In this document: positions 16,299-24,221 of the stretch, in pieces
Layout of the letters: the number at the start of each line of letters is the position of its first letter
Numbering within the stretch: position 1 is the first letter of the stretch
Virus record (IMG/VR): IMGVR_UViG_3300029258_000936
Coordinates: 1-36,932 of that record
Strand: one strand, 5' to 3'
Source: a virus
DNA: 36,932 bases
The notes under the pieces: model-generated
What the model was told of the DNA's origin: nothing
The model's input: the letters and a program-made list of their open reading frames with translations, nothing else
The model's database searches: none
Translations under genes and position numbers: made by a program

Positions 16299-16778
16299 AT
16301 GAGCAATCCATTTGACTTTAACTACCGAGACGCAATCGAGGTAGGACACGACACTCTCGCACAAGAGCAATATCTCGAACGAATCGGGCAAGTTGCTACT
16401 GTAGAGGTAAGCTCAGCAGAAATTCTTGATTTGAACAGCACAGAGAAAGAATTGATCGCTGCTCCTGGTGCTGGTAAAGCTATTGTTATTGACGAAGTTG
16501 TGGCTTTCCACGACTACGGCACAGCAACATACGCTTTCAGTGGCGATGCGGATATCCGCTACACTGACAACTCAGGAGACAAAGCTGCTGACTCATTGGC
16601 ACACGTTGCCTTTGGTGAAGCTACAGCCGATGCTTATCAAGTGTCTAAGGGATTGACTGTTGCACCCGTTGCAAACGCTCCTGTAGTGTTGCACGCAGCA
16701 TCAGCAGACCCTACAACCGGAGACGGAACATTCACACTGTACATTCGCTACCGTGTGTTGGATCTCTCACTGGCGTAA
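16299..16778 (+). CDS. head decoration- or fibre-like protein, 159 aa
   Basis: Beta-rich sequence with a common phage pattern: VATVEVSSAEILDLNSTEKELIAAPGAGKAIVID, a YAFSGDADIRYTDNS core and a final TFTLYIRYRVLDLSLA strand. It is probably a capsid-surface decoration or head-associated protein. It precedes a long hairpin and the next promoter, so it ends the capsid transcript. Confidence 0.6.
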   Translation: MSNPFDFNYRDAIEVGHDTLAQEQYLERIGQVATVEVSSAEILDLNSTEKELIAAPGAGKAIVIDEVVAFHDYGTATYAFSGDADIRYTDNSGDKAADSLAHVAFGEATADAYQVSKGLTVAPVANAPVVLHAASADPTTGDGTFTLYIRYRVLDLSLA

Positions 16779-16786
16779 GCCTAGGA

Positions 16787-16839
16787 GTTTTCCCTCTCTC
16801 GTGCCTCTTATACACAGGAGGCACGGATAGGGGGGAAAC
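16787..16839 (+). terminator. long imperfect stem-loop between capsid and tail modules
   Basis: The left arm (16787-16807, GTTTTCCCTCTC then TCGTGCCTC) and the right arm (16818-16839, GAGGCACGGATAGGGGGGAAAC) pair almost fully, with small bulges near 16799 and 16828. No uridine tract follows. It may stabilise the 3' end of the upstream mRNA or insulate the next promoter at 16846. Confidence 0.5.
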
Positions 16840-16845
16840 CATAAA

Positions 16846-16854
16846 TGATATAGT
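16846..16854 (+). promoter_or_regulatory. extended -10, leaderless adaptor gene
   Basis: TGATATAGT with hexamer 16849-16854 and six nt before ATG at 16861, so the predicted transcription start is the A of ATG. No -35 is visible. Confidence 0.6.
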
Positions 16855-16860
16855 ATATAT

Positions 16861-17586
16861 ATGAGATACGATAAATTTTTCAAGTTAATACGTCACAAAA
16901 CACGCACTAATACGAGTACGTTTACTACTGACGATATTATTGATGTAGCTAATCTTATTAAAGATGAGATTGTACAAGCGGTAATTAAACAAGATGAGGA
17001 TTACTTTGTAATGCCTTTCTTGCGTGATCTTCGTGCAGGGCAAAAGGAATACTACTTGCCTAATCGTATGCTTGCGAACATTAAACAGCTTGAAATTGAT
17101 ATCGACGGAGACGGAAAGTACTCAGAGGGTACTGAGGTTGATCTCAATATGCAGAAAAGACACTATATCCGTACTGATGACTCAGAATTTCAGGAGATTG
17201 ATGCAGGAGACAAGGTTGCATATCGTCTATCTCGAGACAGTCTTATTCTTGTTACGAACGAGACTATTATAGATGTATATGACGGTTTGCGACTACACTG
17301 TCTTGCGTATCCTAAAGATCTTGAATCAGGAGACGAGGCTAAAACGATTGATATGTCTGTCGATCCGACTTCTACTGAGTTTGGTATCCCACGAGCGATA
17401 CACGGTATTTGGCTTCGCAAAGTGACAAAGTGGTACAAGGAGAGTAGAGAAAAACCTATACCACTTGATGAAGACGAAAAAATGGTTGACCAAAAATTTG
17501 AAGACTTTTTGGCGACGCTTTCACCACAGAATTTAGATCGAGAAGATGTGGGAGAAGTACCGTATGATGACGGTACAAATTATTAG
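16861..17586 (+). CDS. head-tail adaptor (P22 gp4 / T7 gp11-like)
   Basis: 241 residues: N-terminal helix bundle (RYDKFFKLIRHKTRT to NLIKDEIVQAVIKQDEDYF), a beta region with FLRDLRAGQKEYYLPNRM and the acidic stretch DIDGDGKYSEG, then IPRAIHGIWLRKVTKWYKESREK near the end. This is the common shape of adaptors that sit below the portal in podoviruses. The location next to the leaderless promoter and before fibre and nozzle genes agrees. The call is by pattern, not by a specific residue signature. Confidence 0.6.
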   Translation: MRYDKFFKLIRHKTRTNTSTFTTDDIIDVANLIKDEIVQAVIKQDEDYFVMPFLRDLRAGQKEYYLPNRMLANIKQLEIDIDGDGKYSEGTEVDLNMQKRHYIRTDDSEFQEIDAGDKVAYRLSRDSLILVTNETIIDVYDGLRLHCLAYPKDLESGDEAKTIDMSVDPTSTEFGIPRAIHGIWLRKVTKWYKESREKPIPLDEDEKMVDQKFEDFLATLSPQNLDREDVGEVPYDDGTNY

Positions 17587-17591
17587 TATTA

Positions 17592-17600
17592 TGATATAAT
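17592..17600 (+). promoter_or_regulatory. extended -10, leaderless virion gene
   Basis: TGATATAAT, hexamer 17595-17600, exactly six nt before ATG at 17607. No -35 is visible. Confidence 0.65.
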
Positions 17601-17606
17601 TAGAGT

Positions 17607-18032
17607 ATGGGAGTAGTATATAACGACATTAAACTCAATGGATATGACGGAGCAGGCATTGACTTGATCAATGATGATATTAAAGTTGCTTTGCTTGCCG
17701 ATACATATACACCTGACATTGACAGCGATGATAATTTTGATGATGTTTCAGGCGATGAAGTTTCAGGATCAGGATATTCAGCAGGCGGTCAATCTTTGGC
17801 AAATAAATCTTATTCTGTTGATACAACAAATGACCGAGCTGTTTTGACTGCCGATGATATTACATGGGCAGGTGCAACGCTAACTGCAAGATATGCAGTT
17901 CTTTATAAAGATACGGGTACACCGGGTACAAGTAAATTGATTGGATACATTGACTTTGGGTCAAATCAATCAGTTTCAGGTTCTAACTTCGTTATTCAAT
18001 GGGGTTCAGTTGGTGTTCTAACGGTAAGTTAA
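17607..18032 (+). CDS. conserved tailed-phage virion protein, 141 aa
   Basis: Single beta domain, recognised by its pattern as widespread in phages: NDDIKVALLADTYTPDID, then FDDVSGDEVSGSGYSAGG, TADDITWAGATLTARYAVLYKD and LIGYIDFGSN. The exact role is unsettled; a head or tail surface protein is the usual placement. It has its own leaderless promoter and lies 7 nt before the large fibre gene. Confidence 0.65.
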   Translation: MGVVYNDIKLNGYDGAGIDLINDDIKVALLADTYTPDIDSDDNFDDVSGDEVSGSGYSAGGQSLANKSYSVDTTNDRAVLTADDITWAGATLTARYAVLYKDTGTPGTSKLIGYIDFGSNQSVSGSNFVIQWGSVGVLTVS

Positions 18033-18039
18033 TAAAATT

Positions 18040-19992
18040 ATGGCAGATCCTACAAAAAACTTTGGAAAAGTTACAGTAAGCACAACCTACGGTTCTGGTG
18101 ATACTAGTATTGTTTTGTCATCAGGTAACGGTGCAAAATTACCCGATCCAGCAGTTGACGGTGCATATAATCTTGTTTGGTGGAATAGCACTGACTATGA
18201 CGATCCTGCTGACGATCCTAATGTTGAGATTGTACGTGTTACGGTACGCTCTACAGATACTCTAACCGTTACTCGAGCTCAAGAGGGAACATCAGCAAGT
18301 GCAAAAAATACCTCAGGAAAAACATACAAAATGTTGCGTGCTTTTACCAAAAAAGACTACGATGATCTCGTTGCACAGATTGTTGGAAACGGTGGGAATA
18401 AAATTGAGACGAATATCAGTCAGGTCACAAAAACAAACAGCACGACATCAGAACAGACTATTTATACAACGACTATACCGGCTAATGTTCTTGGAAGCAA
18501 CGAGGGTATTGAATTAAAGATACCATTTAAATACACATCTAGTATCGCAGGAAACACGCTGAGGCTAAAACTTGGCTCAGCAACTATGGCGACTGTTGCA
18601 CTTCCCGACAACTCAAATGTAACAAAGACGGGTATAATTCGTGGGTATATTGCAAACAATGATTCTACTCAAGCTCAAAAAGGAGTATTGCAAGCAATGA
18701 CTGTGGACGGAGCATCAATTATTGAAACAGGAACAGCAACAGAAGACACAACAACAGACCTTACACTTTCTGTAACTATCCAATACTCTACTACTGGATC
18801 ATCTGCATCAATTCAAGCAGAGGCATTTTTCGTATCAAAAGTAAGTTCAGCGTTGGGTGTTAACGGTCTTGCCGACGGAAACCTTGTCTCTATCGACTCA
18901 TCACAGCAGACAACTGGTACATTGTATTCTATACCTATCCCTGCTGGAACACTTGGAGATTCAAATGGTATCAGGTTTACTTTGCCACTTTCAGTAATAA
19001 CACTGGCGAATAGTACAGCGGGTGGTGTTCAGGTTGCATTGAAATATGGAACTACAACACTTGCTACGGCACAACTTAAGGAGGGAGCAGGCAACGGCTC
19101 GTATACAGGCAAGAATGGATTTGTCACAGGTATGCTATATGCAAACGCCTCAGAGAACGCTCAGAAAGGGTTTATTGTATTTTCATCAGAAGATGAAGAA
19201 GTCTCAAGAGACTCAAACCCATACGGAGGAACGAATACAAAATATGGATCTTCGTCAGAAGATAGCTCAACTGATCTTAACCTTGAAATTGTTGTAACTC
19301 TTGCAGCAAGTTGTGGTATTACCGCAGAGGGTATTATTGTTGAAAAAATAACTGACACATTAAATGGACTTGGGTCTCTTGATGAAAAATTTGTCGGCGT
19401 TGGTTCAAGAAATCAAACATATTGGACTAAAGACTTTCCATTCGGGGCAGTATATGATTCAGGTGGTGGATCAATCGTTGAGAGTTGGTCTTTTGCAAAC
19501 GTAAACCCCTCTTATGAGTCTTTGGCTTTTAGTGGATCAGGTGCAGCAGGTAGTACAGCTAGTCTTGCATTAACTCTTCCTGAAAACTCAAAAGAAGTAA
19601 TTATGCAAATAGTTTGTCAAACTGACACATCTACATCGCCAGCCGGTGCTATATCATTTATTGGATTTGCTCCCGCTGAACCTACAAAGGCAGGAAATGA
19701 AGAAAGTATCGGTTTCTTGATTAACACAAACGGAGATTGGTATATCCGTGCAGCAGACGGATCAGGGAACACAGAGACAGCAATTTCTTCTCCCACAAAT
19801 AGTGCTCGACACGTATTTAGGGTTGAAGCAGACTTTGACAATAGTGTAGCTCGATATTATATCGACGGGGTATTAGTCGGAACAATCTCTACAGACTTAC
19901 CAACAACAGCAGACGAGCTTTGGATTGGTAATGGAGACTCAGATGAGTATGTTGAAATCGCGTGGACGCCGTCAGTCGCAACTAAATTATAA
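18040..19992 (+). CDS. receptor-binding fibre protein with duplicated domain, 650 aa
   Basis: The N-terminal 105 residues carry the common phage attachment domain (FGKVTVSTTYGSGDTSIVLSSGNGA, VEIVRVT, TLTVTRAQEGT). Two copies of a jelly-roll-like unit of about 145-160 residues follow (about 125-270 and 275-440): each starts with T(T)SEQTIYTTTIPANVLG or TTGTLYSIPIPAGTLGD, has L..KLG..TMATVAL or VALKYGTTTLATAQL, and ends in (S/T)(T/S)TDL.L.VT. The final part (about 470-650) is LamG/concanavalin-like with FRVEADFDNSVARYYIDGVL. The second copy carries an insert (SSEDEEVSRDSNPYGG). Probably a trimeric tail fibre. Confidence 0.6.
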   Translation: MADPTKNFGKVTVSTTYGSGDTSIVLSSGNGAKLPDPAVDGAYNLVWWNSTDYDDPADDPNVEIVRVTVRSTDTLTVTRAQEGTSASAKNTSGKTYKMLRAFTKKDYDDLVAQIVGNGGNKIETNISQVTKTNSTTSEQTIYTTTIPANVLGSNEGIELKIPFKYTSSIAGNTLRLKLGSATMATVALPDNSNVTKTGIIRGYIANNDSTQAQKGVLQAMTVDGASIIETGTATEDTTTDLTLSVTIQYSTTGSSASIQAEAFFVSKVSSALGVNGLADGNLVSIDSSQQTTGTLYSIPIPAGTLGDSNGIRFTLPLSVITLANSTAGGVQVALKYGTTTLATAQLKEGAGNGSYTGKNGFVTGMLYANASENAQKGFIVFSSEDEEVSRDSNPYGGTNTKYGSSSEDSSTDLNLEIVVTLAASCGITAEGIIVEKITDTLNGLGSLDEKFVGVGSRNQTYWTKDFPFGAVYDSGGGSIVESWSFANVNPSYESLAFSGSGAAGSTASLALTLPENSKEVIMQIVCQTDTSTSPAGAISFIGFAPAEPTKAGNEESIGFLINTNGDWYIRAADGSGNTETAISSPTNSARHVFRVEADFDNSVARYYIDGVLVGTISTDLPTTADELWIGNGDSDEYVEIAWTPSVATKL

Positions 19993-20008
19993 ACTAACTT
20001 TATAAACT

Positions 20009-20284
20009 ATGTCATTTGGCTCACACTCTTTCGGCTCAAGTTCATACGGAGGTAGAGTATCCGGCGGTGGTGGAGGAGGCGGTGGAGGTACAGTAACTAT
20101 CACGCCGTCAGGAACAACATCAGGTGCTCACTTTGATATCATACTCGGTCTTGCTGCTGGCGTTGCAGTAAATGCTTTGGTGGTTTCTGTAGGAAATGCT
20201 AATCAAGCTGCTTTTGATATAGTTCTAGCTATTCAAGAGACATTTAGAGTGGGTGCTATTTGGCGACCACAACCTAGAACATAA
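20009..20284 (+). CDS. Gly-rich small virion protein, 91 aa
   Basis: The first 33 residues are Ser/Gly with a polyglycine run, followed by an amphipathic or weakly hydrophobic part (GLAAGVAVNALVVSVG and AAFDIVLAIQ). A linker to another virion protein or a small head/tail component is possible. No family recognised. It sits between fibre and nozzle genes. Confidence 0.6.
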   Translation: MSFGSHSFGSSSYGGRVSGGGGGGGGGTVTITPSGTTSGAHFDIILGLAAGVAVNALVVSVGNANQAAFDIVLAIQETFRVGAIWRPQPRT

Positions 20285-20294
20285 TCTATGAAAT

Positions 20295-21932
20295 ATGCCA
20301 ATAGTAGAAACAAAAAACATAAATCAGGGAGGAATCGCAGATAGCGATTATTTGGGTATTAAAAGCTCAGCATCAGAAATTGTTGCGTGCAATGTACACG
20401 AAGAACCCGGAGTAATTAAAGTTAATCAAAAGCTCACGTCAGTCGATGTTGAGCAAATTGTTGATGACTTTATTAAATGTTCAGTATCTTCATCAGACGG
20501 CAATCAGTATTTCTTTGGATCTACGAATGGTAAAGTATGGAAGTATAACGGTACAGTCTTGAGTCTTGAGACAACCATTTCTCCTGCTGCTGGGGGTGCT
20601 GGTGTGCTTGGTGCATCAGAGTACCAAAACTACATTTACTATGCGACAGAGAGCCGTTTAGGGCGTGTAGCAGTAGGATCACCTACTAACTGGGCTTCGC
20701 GTGACGATGACTGGCGTACATTTGCTAATACAGACCCTGATTTTCACCCTTTCAAAGAAATAAACCTTGTGCTTTATATTGGTGACGCTCATTATGTTGC
20801 TCAGGTTGATTCATCTCTTGTCACAATAAATTATACAGGACTTTCAGGTACGTTTGTAGGTGGTGAAACAGTCACAGGTGGTACGTCCGGTGCTACAGGT
20901 ATTATAGAGTTTGACGACGGATCAGGAACAATGCAAGTAAAAGGCGTTGTTGGTGTATTTGCAACAAGCGAGACTATTACCGGTGGTACATCAGGTGCAA
21001 CAGCTACAACATCGACAGTTGAAGATGCTGCCTTTTCTGATAACGCTCTTGATATCAAACAGCCTTTGCGAATTAAATGTCTTGGTCAGCTAAGCACTAG
21101 CTTGCTCATCGGTACATTTGTTGCAGAGAACATTGTACGGGCAGAAATTCTTGAGTGGAATACATGGTCTCCGTCATTTACATCAAGCGATCCTATACCT
21201 GAGTCAGGAATCAATGCGTTTATTGACATGGATAACTTTGTGTTAGTTAATGCTGGCGTAAAGGGCAATATGTATCTCTATAATGGTTCACAGCTTGAGC
21301 TATATAAAAAAATCAAAGGATTGTGGTCTGAGGGGCAAGAGGCGGTAGTACACCCTAACGCATTTCTTAATTACAACGGTATCCCTTTGTTTGGTTTATC
21401 ACAAAAGGCAGGAAATCCCACCAAGCTAGGCGTTTACAGCATGGCTCGACACAGTAGAAACTATCCGTATGTGTACGTTATTGAGTATCTTATCTCACGA
21501 TTAAACACATACAACATTGAGATTGGCTCATTTGCAAGCCGTGGTGGTGGTCAATTCTTGGTGACTTGGACTGATAGAAATGCAGGCGGTAGGTCTTTTG
21601 GTATTGATATCCTTGATCTTAGTGCAAAAGCACCTACAGCATACATCACGACACGTCTTATAAACATTGACCGTTTTGTTTTTGATAATCACGGGCTGGC
21701 TCTTGTTGCTTATAGAAAACTACCTGTAGATACTGATATAAATTTCTATACAAAAATTAACCATGCTCCTACATTCAGCTCAGCACTTGAAAAAGTTAAT
21801 GACGATATGCGAAAAATTGTCTATACAAAAGAAAAAATCGGAGAAATTGCAACAATGCAATTAAAGGTTGAGATGACATCAAGCGGGAATGAAGCACCTG
21901 AGGTAGAAGTTATTAGGCAAGAAATTACATAA
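20295..21932 (+). CDS. tail nozzle-like beta-propeller protein, 545 aa
   Basis: Multiple repeating beta units of 50-70 residues with FFGSTNGKVWKYNG, IYYATESRLGRVAVG, IGDAHYVAQVD and MYLYNGSQLELYKKIKGLW, the look of a propeller such as T7 gp12 or P22 gp10. A beta insertion around residues 180-245 contains a tandem ETVTGGTSGATG / ETITGGTSGAT pair, which is a separate, common phage decoration unit. The C-terminal 60 residues are helical with DDMRKIVYTKEK. It would close the short tail. Its stop shares bases with the next ATG. Confidence 0.65.
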   Translation: MPIVETKNINQGGIADSDYLGIKSSASEIVACNVHEEPGVIKVNQKLTSVDVEQIVDDFIKCSVSSSDGNQYFFGSTNGKVWKYNGTVLSLETTISPAAGGAGVLGASEYQNYIYYATESRLGRVAVGSPTNWASRDDDWRTFANTDPDFHPFKEINLVLYIGDAHYVAQVDSSLVTINYTGLSGTFVGGETVTGGTSGATGIIEFDDGSGTMQVKGVVGVFATSETITGGTSGATATTSTVEDAAFSDNALDIKQPLRIKCLGQLSTSLLIGTFVAENIVRAEILEWNTWSPSFTSSDPIPESGINAFIDMDNFVLVNAGVKGNMYLYNGSQLELYKKIKGLWSEGQEAVVHPNAFLNYNGIPLFGLSQKAGNPTKLGVYSMARHSRNYPYVYVIEYLISRLNTYNIEIGSFASRGGGQFLVTWTDRNAGGRSFGIDILDLSAKAPTAYITTRLINIDRFVFDNHGLALVAYRKLPVDTDINFYTKINHAPTFSSALEKVNDDMRKIVYTKEKIGEIATMQLKVEMTSSGNEAPEVEVIRQEIT

Positions 21933-22663
21933 TGGCTAAAGACAAGAACAAAATCATAGACCCTTTTGATAACGTCAGCAATAATGAGCCTATTCTTGAG
22001 GAGTACGTGCAAAAATACGGTAAATCTTACTTGAAAAAAGTTGAGGAGCTACAGGTTGGTTTTGTTGGCAAAGATAGTACACTCAATCCTCGTGTAATGC
22101 GTGCGAATTTTCAAGGTATGTGGCTTGGGGCTAATAAATTTGGGGCTACTATCGTAGACGCTTTCCCCTCTCCTGCATCACTTCCTACAAACGCAGCACC
22201 ATTTCGTGTTGATATGTTGGGTAATATAATTGCTACAGCATTGTTTATTGACGGTAGACGTAGTGGCTCTATAGGTTTTTATGATGAAAATAACGACTTA
22301 TCAGGTAGTATTTTTGGTCTCGGAGATGACCTTGTTTTAGAGGGTACGCAATCAGGTAGTAGTGTATTTTTCAGAACAGGTGGTGTGCTTGCTGGCGGAC
22401 TTTTTCCGGGTGGGTCAATGGTTCTCGTAAAGACTGCTGCTAGTTATTTTGCTCCCAGCGACGGTGCTTTTGTTTTTAACTATGGTACTCCTTTGCAAAT
22501 TTTTAGTGACGTCGCAAATAGTGTCACACTATCGCCCGGTGCGGTATTTCGTTTAGCACCTGCTGCATCTGATCCTGCTGGTACAGCAGACGGTTCTATG
22601 TACTACAACACAACCAGCTCAAAAGCTCGTGTTAAAGAGGGTGGTGTGTGGAGAGATATATAA
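21932..22663 (+). CDS. tail fibre or spike protein, 243 aa
   Basis: Starts with a charged 60-residue helical part (EPILEEYVQKYGKSYLKKVEEL) that could attach to the tail, followed by beta repeats: GMWLGANKFG, PFRVDMLGNIIATALFIDGRRSGSIGFYDENNDLSG and a C-terminal AASDPAGTADGSMYYNTTSSKARVKEGGVW end typical of phage fibres. It overlaps the previous gene by one base. The promoter of the next gene lies just after its stop. Confidence 0.65.
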   Translation: MAKDKNKIIDPFDNVSNNEPILEEYVQKYGKSYLKKVEELQVGFVGKDSTLNPRVMRANFQGMWLGANKFGATIVDAFPSPASLPTNAAPFRVDMLGNIIATALFIDGRRSGSIGFYDENNDLSGSIFGLGDDLVLEGTQSGSSVFFRTGGVLAGGLFPGGSMVLVKTAASYFAPSDGAFVFNYGTPLQIFSDVANSVTLSPGAVFRLAPAASDPAGTADGSMYYNTTSSKARVKEGGVWRDI

Positions 22664-22667
22664 TATA

Positions 22668-22676
22668 TGCTATAAT
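22668..22676 (+). promoter_or_regulatory. extended -10, leaderless ejection-type gene
   Basis: TGCTATAAT with hexamer 22671-22676, six nt before ATG at 22683. This also favours 22683 over an upstream in-frame start at 22629 for the next gene. Confidence 0.65.
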
Positions 22677-22682
22677 TTTATT

Positions 22683-24215
22683 ATGAAGAAAGCTAAATCT
22701 GTCAAGAGAAAATTGAGCAACGAAGAACGTAAAAAGAAGTTTTTTGAAGCTAAGAAAAGACTGCTAGATCGTCACGGTTTTGTTGAGCTACCGGCAATTT
22801 CTTTTCCTGAGAAAGCAAGAGTGCCGTTTTTATCGAAAATTGCAATGAGTATTATTAAACATGCTGGCATTACTGGATTTTCGTCGGGCAATCCTGATCT
22901 TATTCGTCCAGGAGAAGTTTTGACTATTGGCGGTGGCACTACTGGAGAGACGAGTACACCAGCACCTACAAGTACGCCTGATGTAGGAGGATCTGACGTT
23001 GCTACACGCATCATTAACGAAGGGCAACAAGATGATATGTCTGCTTTTAACCAGCAAGATTCACCAAAAACACGTGAGTCATTTTCGCTATTAAATTCAT
23101 TGAGCGATTTATCAGATACAGAAGCACCAGAAGCCCCTAGTTTTACTGACCGATATTTTGAGTTGCGTGAAGACCAGGGCCTTAATGACTTGGAGCAACG
23201 CCTCAGCTCTTTAGATAACGAAGAAAAAACATTACAGGCACAGAAGCGTAAATCTATTGGAGCGGAAACAGGCAAACCTGTAGCTCTTAATGTTATTCAA
23301 GGCCGGGTTACTGAGCAAGAGCGAAACTTTAATGAGCGACTTGATACTATCCAACGAGAAAAAGATTATCTTGCGAATCAAATACAGACACGTAATTCTC
23401 TCATTGAAACAGTTATGGATCTTGAGGATACAGACTACCAAAATGCAAAATCTACATATGAGACAAAGTTTAATCAGGCTCTTGATATAATTAAAACAAC
23501 CAACACTGTAAATAACGCTGTGCAAGACAATGCGCGCGCAAATGCTAGCGTAATTGTTGACTTAATGAGTGAGCGTGGTCTTGTATATAGTCAGCTTACA
23601 CCAAAAACACAAACGCAACTTACAAAATTGAGTCTTGAGGCAGGATTTGGATCAGGTCTTTTTGCAGAAGTATTAAACAGATCACAAGCCGTAAAACATA
23701 TTTCTATTACAAAGAGCAAAGATGGTTCGCAAGCATCAGTTATTTATCAAAACCCTGACGGAACATATGGGTCGTACACGCTACCTACTGGTCTTAAAAA
23801 TACCGTTACGCCAGGAAATAAAGGATTTTCTGATGATTTTATTAAAGCAAGTCAATTTATCCAGCAAAACCCTACAGCAAGTTCTTCAGAGCTACGCACA
23901 ACTATTCTTGCACAGACTGATCTTTCAGTGAGCGAAGCAAACGCCCTCATAGAATCAGGGGGTGAGCTACTAGATTTTGCACCTGAGGACGACGGTCTTG
24001 CAACCTTTGATACTAACACTCTTATTGAAACCTTTACTGATGAACAGCTTGCAACCTTTGCAAAGAAACTCAATGTTGTAAATAACATTAACTTGAGAAG
24101 TGAAGAATATAAAAAAGACGCCTTTATCACTTACTTTATTGATGAAAAACTACCTCAGTTACAGGAGGAGGGATATAACAACACTGAAATTTTAGATTAC
24201 CTACTAACACTTTAA
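22683..24215 (+). CDS. long helical ejection or tail-internal protein, 510 aa
   Basis: Begins MKKAKSVKRKLSNEERKKKF at the leaderless start. A basic head (1-55), then a Gly/Thr/Pro linker with poly-Gly-Thr (85-100) and a long helical, Gln/Asn-rich middle (residues 130-260: SLDNEEKTLQAQKRKS, RDTIQREKDYLANQ). The end has short helices (FSDDFIKASQFIQQNP, DEQLATFAKKLNVV). The gene before the giant protein, with coiled coils and no membrane segments, suits an internal/ejected virion protein. No family match seen. Confidence 0.6.
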   Translation: MKKAKSVKRKLSNEERKKKFFEAKKRLLDRHGFVELPAISFPEKARVPFLSKIAMSIIKHAGITGFSSGNPDLIRPGEVLTIGGGTTGETSTPAPTSTPDVGGSDVATRIINEGQQDDMSAFNQQDSPKTRESFSLLNSLSDLSDTEAPEAPSFTDRYFELREDQGLNDLEQRLSSLDNEEKTLQAQKRKSIGAETGKPVALNVIQGRVTEQERNFNERLDTIQREKDYLANQIQTRNSLIETVMDLEDTDYQNAKSTYETKFNQALDIIKTTNTVNNAVQDNARANASVIVDLMSERGLVYSQLTPKTQTQLTKLSLEAGFGSGLFAEVLNRSQAVKHISITKSKDGSQASVIYQNPDGTYGSYTLPTGLKNTVTPGNKGFSDDFIKASQFIQQNPTASSSELRTTILAQTDLSVSEANALIESGGELLDFAPEDDGLATFDTNTLIETFTDEQLATFAKKLNVVNNINLRSEEYKKDAFITYFIDEKLPQLQEEGYNNTEILDYLLTL

Positions 24216-24221
24216 TATCAT

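Noticed and set aside
22629-22682. Upstream start for the long helical protein
   Set aside because: The extended -10 at 22671 would lie inside the coding sequence and the added residues overlap the previous gene; 22683 is six nt after the -10.
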